A stretch of DNA of 9,378 nt. Source: Candidatus Aerophobus profundus SCGC AAA252-L23. Its GTDB lineage: Bacteria > Aerophobota > Aerophobia > Aerophobales > Aerophobaceae. A model generated the notes under the pieces. That model was not told where the DNA came from. It worked only from the letters and a program-made list of their open reading frames with translations, and did not search any database. Both the position numbers and the translations under genes were made by a program. Where the stretch lies: the NCBI GenBank assembly GCA_000402295.1, contig AQRW01000093.1:1-9378 (forward strand). The letters run 5' to 3'. Positions 1 to 6,900 of this stretch are shown in pieces. Position 1 is the first letter of the stretch. Every line of letters starts with the position of its first letter.

Positions 1-1
1 A

Positions 2-391
2 TATATGATGAAGTTAATTCATTTAGCCGAGGAGAAAATCCATGCCCGCTCTACAGGACCCTATGCTCTTATTACCCAGCAACCCCTGGGAGGCAGGTCA
101 CGACAAGGTGGACAAAGATTCGGTGAAATGGAAGTCTGGGCACTGGAAGGCTATGGAGCTGCCTATTGCCTGCAAGAGACACTTACCGGAAAATCCGATG
201 ACCTCCAGGGAAGGACCCGTATTCATGAATGGATAATTACCGGCGAAAATCTACTGGATACCCAGACTCCCGAGTCTTTCAAAGTTTTGGTTAAGGAATT
301 ACAGGCTTTAGGATTGAATCTGGAATTCTGGAAAAATGGTAAGAAATACTCTATAGCCAGTATGGAAAAGGAAGAAGCTGAGGAGGACTAA
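2..391 (+). CDS. rpoB: RNA polymerase beta subunit, C-terminal fragment (partial at window start)
   Basis: This is the last 129 residues of the beta subunit of DNA-directed RNA polymerase; the rest lies before the window. The reading frame is open from base 2, and the ATG codons at 5 and 8 are internal Met residues (family context Y-M-x-K-L-x-H-L). Visible hallmarks are KIHARSTGPY, TQQPLGG, then QRFGEMEVWALE, GYGAAYCLQE and PESFKVLVKELQALGLN. These form the conserved C-terminal region that packs against the beta' subunit and helps form the clamp and switch area. The end falls at the usual place, followed by a short charged tail rich in Glu. The stop codon is 1 nt before the rpoC start, and the rpoC Shine-Dalgarno lies inside the last rpoB codons, so the two genes are probably translationally coupled. 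The rifampicin-binding region is not in view. Identity is certain. Confidence 0.98.
   Translation, partial: YMMKLIHLAEEKIHARSTGPYALITQQPLGGRSRQGGQRFGEMEVWALEGYGAAYCLQETLTGKSDDLQGRTRIHEWIITGENLLDTQTPESFKVLVKELQALGLNLEFWKNGKKYSIASMEKEEAEED
381..386 (+). promoter_or_regulatory. Shine-Dalgarno site for rpoC
   Basis: AGGAGG lies inside the last codons of rpoB, 6 nt before the TTG at 393. This spacing favours the TTG start over the in-frame ATG at 402, which would be 15 nt away. Confidence 0.75.
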
Positions 392-392
392 A

Positions 393-3300
393 TTGTGGAA
401 GATGGATGATGTAACTAAAATTAAAATTAGGTTAGCTGCTCCTTCCGAAATTAGGAAATGGTCTTATGGAGAAGTCAAAAAAACGGACACTATTAATTAT
501 AGAACCTTTCGTCCGGAAAGAGGCGGACTCTTCTGCGAACAAATATTTGGTCCCACTAAAAGTTATGAGTGTTATTGCGGTAAATATCGAAAGATGAAAT
601 ACAAAGGGGTAAAGTGTGAGAGATGTGGAGTTGAGGTGACCTCTTCGAAGGTCCGACGTCAAAGAATGGGCCACGTTGAATTGGCTGTTCCTGTTGCCCA
701 TATTTGGTATACCCGGAAATATTTGCCCACCTTGTTAGGTCTAAAGCGAAGTGAGTTGGAGCAAGTTATCTATTTTGTTAGCTACATCGTAATTAATCCG
801 GGTAATGTTCCCCTTAAGCAAATGCAAATACTGGACGAGGAAGAATACAGTAGGTATAAAGAGGAATATCCTGAGGATTCTTTTGAGGCCGGGACTGGAG
901 CTGAGGCCATCTTGAAAATTCTCAAGGAAATGAAGATTGAAAGTCTTGAAGAAAAGCTAAAGGAGCAATTACTTCAGGAAAGAACTAAAGGCGGGCGGTT
1001 GAAGTTAATTAAGCGTCTGGAAGTAGTTGAGAATTTCCTGCGGTCTGGAAATAAGCCAGAATGGATGATTCTGGAAGTGATTCCCATCATCCCACCCGAC
1101 TTTAGACCAATGGTTCAACTGGAAAGTGGAATATTTGCCAATTCAGATCTTAACGATCTATATAGACGGATTATTAATCGGAACAATCGTCTTAAATATC
1201 TACTGGAAATAGGTGCTCCTCAGATAATTATCCAAAATGAGAAAAAAATGCTTCAGCAAGCTGTGGATGCCCTTTTTGAAAACGAAAAGCTTCCTCAACC
1301 TATTTCGGGTTCCTCTGGTCGACCACTAAAATCTCTCAGTGAAGTAATTAAGGGAAAGCAGGGCCGATTCCGACAAAATCTTTTGGGTAAAAGAGTTGAT
1401 TATTCAGGTAGAGCGGTAATTGTTCCTGGGCCGGACTTGAAATTATATCAATGCGGTCTTCCTGAAAAAATGGCTTTAGAACTCTTTCGTCCTTTTGTTC
1501 TGGGAGAAATTCTCCGACAGGGCAAGGCCGAGACTATAAAAAGAGCTAATGATCTAATAGAAAAAGCGGATTCTTTTGTTTGGAAAATTTTGGAGAAAGT
1601 AATTGAAGGTCATCCCGTAATGTTAAACCGGGCACCTACTTTACATCGACTTGGTATTCAAGCTTTTCAACCTGTTTTGATAGAGGGAAATGCTATTCAG
1701 CTTCATCCGCTGGTTTGCAGTGCTTTTAATGCCGACTTCGATGGAGATCAAATGGCTATTCATATTCCCCTTTCCTACGAAAGTCAGATCGAGGCTCTTA
1801 CCTTAATGCTTTCCTCTAATAATATTCTTTCTCCAACCAATGGTGAACCCATTGTGGCTCCCACGCAGGATATACCAATCGGCTGTTATTACTTGACTCT
1901 GGAGAAAGCGGAAAAAGGTGTTTCTATCAGACACTTTTCTGAACCGCAGGAGGTAATCCTGGCTTACGAGCTAGGGAAAGTGAAACTTCATCAGAGAATA
2001 ATAGTATTGATTAATGGTGACTGGGTGACCACTACCCCCGGCAGAGTTATTTTCAATAGTACTTTACCTGAAGAAATGGAATTTCAAAACCAGGTAATAG
2101 ATAAAAATGTTCTTTCTCATATTATCAGTCTCATCTGGAAAAAATGGGGTAATGCGGTTACAGTAGAGGCTTTGGATAAGATCAAGAGATTAGGTTTTCA
2201 ATTTGCTACCAAATCGGGATTAACTTTTTCTATTTCCGATATTCCTGAGATTCCGGAAAAAAAAGAGCTACTGCAGCAAATAGAGGAGGAGGCTCAAGGA
2301 TACGCCTTATTGGCTAAGGAAGGTGGTATCAGTGAGGAGGAAAGATATAAAGAAGTGATAGATCTGAGGATCCGCCTCACGGAGATTATTGGAAACAAGG
2401 TCTCCCGGTATCTTTCTCAAGATCAGTTTAATCCCCTGTATATGATGTGGCACTCAGGAGCGAGAGGAAGTGCCGATCAACTGCGGCAGATCATTGGTAT
2501 GCGAGGCTTAATGGCCCGGTCGGTTAGGGAGACTTACCGCAGAGAGCTTTGGGATGAGGTTTTTAAAAGAAACATCAATATTTCTCCCGAAATTATCCGT
2601 CAGTATTTTTATCCTGTTTCCGGTGGAAGACTGAAAGGTAGAATTGGTGAAGAGCCTATCCGTTCCAGCTTTAGAGAAGGTCTCAGTGCACCAGAATATT
2701 TTTCTTCTACTTCCGGCGGTCGTAAGGGTTTGGTAGATACTGCTTTAAAGACTGCTTATGCTGGATATCTTACTCGAAAGTTAGTTGCCGTAGCTCAAGA
2801 TGTGATTATTACAGAAGAAAATTGTGGCACTATGGACGGATTCACAGTTTCTTCTCTTACTACTCAAAATGGGAGAATACTTGAATCCTTAAAAAGAAGG
2901 ATTTTAGGCCGGATAACTGCTTCTCCTGTTGTTCATCCTTCTACTGGCCAACTGATTATTGAATCAAATAAAGAGATTACTGAAGAAATAGCTGAGGAAA
3001 TCGAGCAGGCAGGAGTAAAGAAAGTAAAGATTCATTCTCCTCTGACCTGCCAGGCTAAGGAGGGGCTCTGTCGTCACTGTTACGGATGGGATCTGTCAAA
3101 TCATCGGTTGGTAGGTCTTGGCGAGGCTGTGGGGGTAATTGCGGCTCAATCTATCGGTGAGCCAGGAACTCAGTTAACCTTGCGTACCTTTCATACCGGT
3201 GGTATATTTAGAAAAGGGGGAGATATTCCTCAAGGGTTACCTAGAGCAACCGAACTTTTTGAGCCCAGAAAGCAGGACTACTCGCAAAAAGGAGTTATTC

Positions 3301-3962
3301 GTCAACGGAAGGGTGAAGAGGCTCTCATAAGTGAGATTGAAGGAAGGGTTACTATCGAGAATAAAGAAGGAAATCCCTATGTTAAGATAAAGGGGGAGGG
3401 AAACAGGGTTATTACTTACCAGGTGGCCGGTGAGGTGTTGGTTCGAGAGGGTGACAGAGTGGAGGCTGGTGATAAGATAGTCAACGGTTCAATAAATCCT
3501 CGGTCACTCTTGAACATAAAGGGAGTCCGGGCGGTGGAAGAATTTCTGGTTAATCAAACTCAGCAAGTTTATCTCTCCCAGAGTGTTAATATTAACATTA
3601 AGCACTTTGAAGTGATTGTCCGCCAAATGATGAGAAAAGTGGAAATTGAAGATCCAGGCGATACGGGGTTTCTACCTGGAGAACAGGTAGACAAAGGGGA
3701 CATTGAGAAAGTTAACCAAAGGACAAGACAGGAGAACGGACGTCCAGCCACGGTCAAGCCAATCCTGATGGCTATTCCTAAGGCTGCTCAGGAGGACAAA
3801 AAGAGTTTCTTGGCGGCTGCTTCCTTTCAAAGAACCAAGCAGGTACTGGCTGAAGCGGCTATCAGCGGTCAGACCGATTATCTTAAAGGTCTAAAGGGGA
3901 ATGTAATTCTGGGAAGACTGATTCCGGCCGGGACCGGGTTTAAAAATGAGAAAATAACTTAA
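393..3962 (+). CDS. rpoC: RNA polymerase beta' subunit, complete
   Basis: Beta' subunit of RNA polymerase, carrying the catalytic Mg2+ site. It has 1189 codons, close to the Firmicutes length (about 1200) and without the large trigger-loop insertion of E. coli. The N-terminal zinc ribbon has C60, C62, C75 and C78. NADFDGD at 446-452 supplies the metal-binding aspartates D448, D450 and D452. The rim-helix/funnel region GARGSADQLRQ and the GRKGLVDTALKTA motif follow. A second zinc site is formed by C811, C886, C893 and C896. The trigger-loop segment (911-937) ends in LRTFHTGG with the catalytic-type His at 934. A Leu replaces the usual Met at 930. The TTG start at 393 is chosen for its Shine-Dalgarno; ATG at 402 is the alternative and would remove three residues. 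It sits in the rpoB-rpoC-rpsL-rpsG order, with 15 nt to rpsL. Identity is certain and the gene looks intact. Confidence 0.98.
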   Translation: MWKMDDVTKIKIRLAAPSEIRKWSYGEVKKTDTINYRTFRPERGGLFCEQIFGPTKSYECYCGKYRKMKYKGVKCERCGVEVTSSKVRRQRMGHVELAVPVAHIWYTRKYLPTLLGLKRSELEQVIYFVSYIVINPGNVPLKQMQILDEEEYSRYKEEYPEDSFEAGTGAEAILKILKEMKIESLEEKLKEQLLQERTKGGRLKLIKRLEVVENFLRSGNKPEWMILEVIPIIPPDFRPMVQLESGIFANSDLNDLYRRIINRNNRLKYLLEIGAPQIIIQNEKKMLQQAVDALFENEKLPQPISGSSGRPLKSLSEVIKGKQGRFRQNLLGKRVDYSGRAVIVPGPDLKLYQCGLPEKMALELFRPFVLGEILRQGKAETIKRANDLIEKADSFVWKILEKVIEGHPVMLNRAPTLHRLGIQAFQPVLIEGNAIQLHPLVCSAFNADFDGDQMAIHIPLSYESQIEALTLMLSSNNILSPTNGEPIVAPTQDIPIGCYYLTLEKAEKGVSIRHFSEPQEVILAYELGKVKLHQRIIVLINGDWVTTTPGRVIFNSTLPEEMEFQNQVIDKNVLSHIISLIWKKWGNAVTVEALDKIKRLGFQFATKSGLTFSISDIPEIPEKKELLQQIEEEAQGYALLAKEGGISEEERYKEVIDLRIRLTEIIGNKVSRYLSQDQFNPLYMMWHSGARGSADQLRQIIGMRGLMARSVRETYRRELWDEVFKRNINISPEIIRQYFYPVSGGRLKGRIGEEPIRSSFREGLSAPEYFSSTSGGRKGLVDTALKTAYAGYLTRKLVAVAQDVIITEENCGTMDGFTVSSLTTQNGRILESLKRRILGRITASPVVHPSTGQLIIESNKEITEEIAEEIEQAGVKKVKIHSPLTCQAKEGLCRHCYGWDLSNHRLVGLGEAVGVIAAQSIGEPGTQLTLRTFHTGGIFRKGGDIPQGLPRATELFEPRKQDYSQKGVIRQRKGEEALISEIEGRVTIENKEGNPYVKIKGEGNRVITYQVAGEVLVREGDRVEAGDKIVNGSINPRSLLNIKGVRAVEEFLVNQTQQVYLSQSVNINIKHFEVIVRQMMRKVEIEDPGDTGFLPGEQVDKGDIEKVNQRTRQENGRPATVKPILMAIPKAAQEDKKSFLAAASFQRTKQVLAEAAISGQTDYLKGLKGNVILGRLIPAGTGFKNEKIT

Positions 3963-3977
3963 AAGGGGAACCGAAAA

Positions 3978-4358
3978 ATGCCTACCATCAGTCAATTGTT
4001 GAGAAAGGGCCGAAAGTCCTCCAGAAAAAAAGGTAAGAGTCTGGCTCTGGAGAGATCACCGCAAAAAAAAGGTGTATGTGTAATTGTTCGCACTCTAACT
4101 CCCAAAAAACCTAACTCTGCCTTACGGAAGATTGCTCGGGTTAGATTATCCAACGGTAAAATGGTTACTGCTTATATCCCTGGAGAAGGTCATAATCTCC
4201 AAGAACATTCTATTGTTTTGGTAAGGGGGGGCAGGATAAAAGACTTACCCGGCGTTAAATATCATATCATCCGCGGTACTCTGGATGCTACGGGAGTGGA
4301 AGGACGCCAGCAGGGCCGTTCCAAATACGGCACTAAAAAGGAAAAGAGTAAGGAGTAA
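3978..4358 (+). CDS. rpsL: 30S ribosomal protein S12
   Basis: S12 is the 30S decoding-centre protein that monitors codon-anticodon pairing. It has 126 codons, close to E. coli (124) and shorter than the Firmicutes form (about 137-140). Conserved blocks are TPKKPNSALRK (41-51), ARVRLSNG, YIPGEGHNLQEHS and VRGGRIKDLPGVKYH (82-96). The lysines that decide streptomycin response, K43 and K88 counting Met, are wild type. D89 matches the aspartate that is methylthiolated in many bacteria. The segment before TPKKPNS (VCVIVRTL) is more hydrophobic than the common CTRVYTTT-like form. A GGGGAA ribosome-binding site lies about 8 nt before the ATG. No L7Ae-like gene separates it from rpoC, unlike many Firmicutes. 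Part of the same operon as rpoBC and rpsG. Confidence 0.98.
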   Translation: MPTISQLLRKGRKSSRKKGKSLALERSPQKKGVCVIVRTLTPKKPNSALRKIARVRLSNGKMVTAYIPGEGHNLQEHSIVLVRGGRIKDLPGVKYHIIRGTLDATGVEGRQQGRSKYGTKKEKSKE

Positions 4359-4372
4359 AAGAGGGGATTGAG

Positions 4373-4843
4373 ATGGGCAGAAGAAGAATTGCTAAGAGAA
4401 GAGAAATTTTGGCGGATCCTATTTATAATAGCAAGTTAGTGGCTAAGTTTATCAACAAACTGATGTGGGACGGAGAGAAAAGTAAGTCAGAGAAAAATTT
4501 TTATCAGTGTTTTGAAATAATTCAAAAAAGAGTAAAGAAGAATGCTTTGGAAGTTTTTTTTCAGGCCGTAGAGAATGTAAAGCCAGTTCTGGAGGTACGT
4601 TCCCGAAGAGTAGGGGGAGCTACTTACCAGATTCCTTGCGAAGTTCGGCCTAAGAGGCGAGAAACTTTAGCTATAAGGTGGATTATTAGTTTCTCTCGGC
4701 AGAGAAAAGGTCGACCCATAAGTGAGAGGCTGGCTCAGGAGATTATTCTGGCTAGCCGAGGAGAGGGGGCGGCAATTAAGAAAAAAGAAGATACTCACCG
4801 GATGGCGGAAGCTAATCGGGCTTTTGCTCACTATCGGTGGTAG
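4373..4843 (+). CDS. rpsG: 30S ribosomal protein S7
   Basis: S7 is a primary 16S rRNA binding protein that nucleates the 30S head and lies near the E site. The length of 156 codons is exactly usual. Recognisable blocks are the basic N-terminus MGRRRIAKRR, FINKLMWDGEKS, then PVLEVRSRRVGGATYQIPCEV (about 71-91), RPKRRETLAIRW (92-103), and the C-terminal THRMAEANRAFAHYRW. The start ATG is 14 nt after the rpsL stop and has GAGGGG about 6 nt upstream, as expected for coupled translation. I see no special intercistronic structure that would mark the S7 autoregulatory site known in E. coli, although I could not fold the RNA. Identity is certain. Confidence 0.98.
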   Translation: MGRRRIAKRREILADPIYNSKLVAKFINKLMWDGEKSKSEKNFYQCFEIIQKRVKKNALEVFFQAVENVKPVLEVRSRRVGGATYQIPCEVRPKRRETLAIRWIISFSRQRKGRPISERLAQEIILASRGEGAAIKKKEDTHRMAEANRAFAHYRW

Positions 4844-4929
4844 ACAAGGTTTGATTGGCAAATGGGAGTGGCCATAGAAAAGTGAGAGAAAGCCAGAAGC
4901 TTATTATGCGGGGAGATGAAAAAGAAAGA

Positions 4930-5490
4930 ATGCAGGAAGATCACTTCTTAGAGAGAATTCGAAATATTGGTATTATAGCTCATATTGATGCCGGCAAAAC
5001 GACTACTACTGAACGAATTCTATATTATACGGGGAAGATACACAAATTAGGTGAAGTCCATGAGGGTACAACTGTAATGGACTGGATGGTTCAGGAAAGA
5101 GAAAGAGGTATTACCATTACTTTAGCAGCTACCACCTGTCTATGGGACGATTATCGGATCAATATAATAGATACCCCTGGACACGTTGATTTTACCGTAG
5201 AGGTGGAGAGAACTTTGCGAGTTCTGGATGGAGTTGTTATTATATTTTGTGCGGTGGGAGGAGTGGAGCCTCAGTCTGAGACGGTCTGGCGTCAGGCCAA
5301 TCGTTATCGTATTCCTCGGGTTATTTTCATCAATAAACTGGACCGGATGGGGGCTGGTTTTTTCCGAGTTATTAACCAGATAAAGAAAAGATTTTCTCTA
5401 TTACCTTTACTTGTCCAACTACCCCTAGGGGAGGAGGATAATTTCCGGGGAATAATAGACGTGGTTAAGATGAAAGCTTTTTATTTTTAG
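4930..5490 (+). pseudogene. fusA: Elongation factor G, 5' fragment truncated inside the GTPase domain
   Basis: EF-G is the translocation GTPase, normally about 690 residues. Only about 186 are present. G1 AHIDAGKT (17-24), G2 RGITI (59-63), G3 DTPGH (81-85) and G4 NKLD (135-138) are intact, so the gene is not decayed. It breaks off after FRGIIDVVKMKAFYF in the G' region, before G5 and domains II-V. The TAG stop at 5488 is not a native end: it arises from the antisense of the opposing rpmG fragment. Such a product could not act as EF-G. ATG 4930 is chosen because it gives the usual short leader before RNIGI. In-frame alternatives are ATG 4906 and TTG 4855; GGGGAG at 4910-4915 is rather far (14 nt) from 4930. 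The 86-nt gap after rpsG holds nothing else I recognise. Most likely a real fusA cut by a rearrangement or chimeric join. Confidence 0.93.
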
Positions 5491-5548
5491 TTGTAGTATA
5501 ATTCCTAGACTTACATTTGGTACAAACCAGAGTAACTATCTCGGCCAA
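5465..5548 (-). pseudogene. rpmG: 50S ribosomal protein L33, 5' fragment (zinc-ribbon type), truncated
   Basis: Reading the - strand after tuf gives a 27-codon ORF from TTG 5548: MAEIVTLVCTKCKSRNYTTT, then KNKK, then LSS and a stop. The first 24 residues match the L33 N-terminal pattern, with the first Cys pair (CTKC) of the zinc-binding form and the YTTTKNKK motif. L33 is about 49-55 residues, so the second Cys pair and C-terminal half are missing. The last three residues and the stop come from antisense fusA, so the break is near 5477. AGGAG (5559-5555), overlapping the tuf stop codon, sits 6 nt before the TTG start. tuf-rpmG is a common gene order, usually followed by secE and nusG, which supports the call. 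Too short for most gene finders. Confidence 0.85.
5477..5488. other. Head-to-head junction between fusA' and rpmG'
   Basis: The 12 bases CTTTTTATTTTT read as the FYF part of EF-G on the + strand and as KNKK of L33 on the - strand. Homology to EF-G fades rightwards and homology to L33 fades leftwards exactly here. The 8-bp palindrome AAAGCTTT (5473-5480) overlaps it. This marks an inverted join with up to about 12 nt of apparent microhomology between two genes that normally lie on the same strand. Confidence 0.8.
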
Positions 5549-5554
5549 CTTCGG

Positions 5555-5559
5555 CTCCT
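5555..5559 (-). promoter_or_regulatory. Shine-Dalgarno site for rpmG' overlapping the tuf stop
   Basis: AGGAG on the - strand shares its first two bases with the TAG stop of tuf and lies 6 nt before the TTG start of the L33 fragment. It decides that start and suggests translational coupling of tuf and rpmG. Confidence 0.65.
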
Positions 5560-6760
5560 ATTCAATAATCTTCCCCACTACTCCGGCACCCACAGTATGT
5601 CCTCCTTCCCGGATGGCGAACCTAAGTCCCTGCTCCATGGCAATAGGAGTAACGAGCTTAACGGTGAGTTTGACATTATCCCCGGGCATTACCATTTCCA
5701 CTCCTTCAGGAAGATCAACATCCCCAGTCACATCGGTGGTCCGAAAATAAAACTGGGGCCGGTAGCCATGGAAAAAAGGAGTATGTCGCCCACCCTCTTC
5801 TTTGGTTAAAATATATACCCCAGCCTCGAACTTAGTATGAGGAGTGATACTTCCGGGAACCGCCAGCACCTGGCCTCTCTCCACCTCAGTTTTATCCACA
5901 CCCCGCAAGAGAACCCCAATGTTGTCTCCAGCCTGCGATTCATCAAGTGTCTTGCGAAACATCTCCAGTCCGGTAGCCACTGTTTTCCTAGTATCAGAAT
6001 TCATCCCTACTATCTCTACGGGGTCGCCTATCTTAATCTTCCCTCTCTCTACTCTTCCTGTAACCACAGTACCTCTTCCGGTTATGGAAAAAATGTCCTC
6101 AATAGCCAGGAGAAATGGCTTATCAACATCTCTTACTGGAATAGGAATATAGCTATCTACAGCATCCAGTAATTTCAAAATTGGACCACACTTGGGACAG
6201 TCCTCTTTCCCACAGAGACATTGAAGACACTGCAGGGCGGAACCAGCAACTACAGGAATTTCATCTCCGGGAAATTCATAATTGGAAAGTAGTTCCCTTA
6301 TCTCTAATTCCACCAGTTCGAGAAGCTCCGGGTCATCTAACTGATCTGTCTTATTCAAGAATACCACAATAGCCGGTACGTTAACCTGGCGGGCCAAAAT
6401 AATATGTTCCCGAGTTTGCGGCATAGCACCGTCAGCAGCCGAGACCACCAAAATAGCACCGTCCATTTGGGCTGCTCCGGTTATCATATTTTTAATATAG
6501 TCAGCGTGTCCCGGGCAGTCTATATGGGCGTAGTGTCTCTTCTCAGTTTGGTACTCTATGTGAGCAATAGCAATAGTTAAACCTCTTTCCTTTTCCTCTG
6601 GGGCATTATCAATTTCCTCCAGAGTCTTAGGAGTCGCCAGGTTCTTTTTAGCCAATAGTTGAGTTATAGCCGCTGTCAGAGTGGTCTTTCCATGATCAAC
6701 ATGGCCTATTGTCCCGATGTTAACATGGGGTTTAGTTCTGACAAATTTCTCTCGCGCCAT
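5558..6760 (-). CDS. tuf: Elongation factor Tu, complete
   Basis: EF-Tu is the GTPase that delivers aminoacyl-tRNA to the ribosome. The 400 codons are full length. The G domain carries G1 GHVDHGKT (19-26), G2 RGLTI (59-63, Thr62), G3 DCPGH (81-85), G4 NKTD (136-139) and G5 SAL (174-176). Domain II follows with FSITGRGTVVTGRVERG, and domain III ends with REGGHTVGAGVVGKIIE. Just after G5 is a five-cysteine patch (C178, C181, C183, C188, C191), where E. coli EF-Tu has no such cluster. The switch I sequence AIAHIEY differs from E. coli NTSHVEY but keeps the key Thr. A strong AAGGAGGAG lies 5 nt before the ATG. Upstream are tRNA-Thr and tRNA-Tyr, as with E. coli tufB; downstream is rpmG. No terminator is visible after it, consistent with an interrupted operon. 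Confidence 0.98.
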   Translation of the reverse strand: MAREKFVRTKPHVNIGTIGHVDHGKTTLTAAITQLLAKKNLATPKTLEEIDNAPEEKERGLTIAIAHIEYQTEKRHYAHIDCPGHADYIKNMITGAAQMDGAILVVSAADGAMPQTREHIILARQVNVPAIVVFLNKTDQLDDPELLELVELEIRELLSNYEFPGDEIPVVAGSALQCLQCLCGKEDCPKCGPILKLLDAVDSYIPIPVRDVDKPFLLAIEDIFSITGRGTVVTGRVERGKIKIGDPVEIVGMNSDTRKTVATGLEMFRKTLDESQAGDNIGVLLRGVDKTEVERGQVLAVPGSITPHTKFEAGVYILTKEEGGRHTPFFHGYRPQFYFRTTDVTGDVDLPEGVEMVMPGDNVKLTVKLVTPIAMEQGLRFAIREGGHTVGAGVVGKIIE

Positions 6761-6765
6761 ATTTA

Positions 6766-6774
6766 CTCCTCCTT
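6766..6774 (-). promoter_or_regulatory. Strong Shine-Dalgarno site for tuf
   Basis: AAGGAGGAG on the - strand ends 5 nt before the tuf ATG (6760). It is the most complementary ribosome-binding site in the window, as expected for a very highly expressed protein. Confidence 0.8.
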
Positions 6775-6900
6775 ACTTAACAAATAACTAACCTTAAAAA
6801 ACTTATTTCTTCCCCCCGAAAAACGATTCTCGATTCCTTTCCCTTTATGAATCTTGAGCGCACGTCATTACCGGCAAATCTCACCCTTGCCCTCTCAGGG
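6775..6900 (-). other. Leader between tRNA-Thr and tuf, no gene
   Basis: About 126 nt of non-coding sequence between the tRNA-Thr 3' end and the tuf ribosome-binding site. I see no convincing -35/-10 pair at normal spacing and no clear rho-independent terminator. A small CGA-GAA-TCG hairpin followed by five T lies near 6827-6820 on the - strand but is too weak to call. It contains one copy of an 11-bp sequence (ATAAAGGGAAA, 6848-6838) that also occurs between the two tRNAs. Probably a transcribed leader processed from the tRNA-tuf transcript. Confidence 0.5.
6838..6848 (-). repeat. 11-bp direct repeat, copy near tuf
   Basis: ATAAAGGGAAA on the - strand, identical to 7016-7006. One copy precedes tRNA-Thr (33 nt away) and one precedes tuf (77 nt away). 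It could be a -10-like or processing element, or chance; no -35 at proper spacing was found. Confidence 0.3.

Noticed and set aside
432..701. 89-codon ORF on the - strand
   Set aside because: Antisense to the zinc ribbon-coding part of rpoC; no recognisable protein features.
3672..3690. Perfect 7-bp hairpin CTACCTG-GAGAA-CAGGTAG inside rpoC
   Set aside because: Encodes ordinary RpoC residues (LPGEQVD), has no U tract and no gene boundary nearby; probably chance.
3569..3757. 62-codon ORF on the - strand
   Set aside because: Antisense to intact rpoC; shadow frame.
4667..4861. 64-codon ORF on the - strand over rpsG
   Set aside because: Antisense shadow of a well-conserved ribosomal gene.
4855..4929. 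Possible 25-residue N-terminal extension of EF-G from TTG 4855
   Set aside because: EF-G proteins normally start a few residues before the RNIGI block; the extension has no conserved residues and no good ribosome-binding site. ATG 4906 remains a minor alternative.
5477..5488. Junction caused by an insertion sequence or integrase
   Set aside because: No transposase, terminal inverted repeats or target duplication are visible on either side; the two genes abut directly.
4930..5490. A natural stand-alone mini-GTPase derived from EF-G
   Set aside because: It lacks G5 and part of the G domain fold, and its stop codon is supplied by antisense rpmG, so a functional short protein is not plausible.
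5489..5557. Rho-independent terminator between the converging genes
   Set aside because: No GC-rich stem with a T tract is present; the stretch is instead explained as rpmG coding sequence on the - strand.
5517..6372. Several + strand ORFs (77, 70, 111, 102 and 63 codons)
   Set aside because: All are antisense frames of the intact tuf gene.
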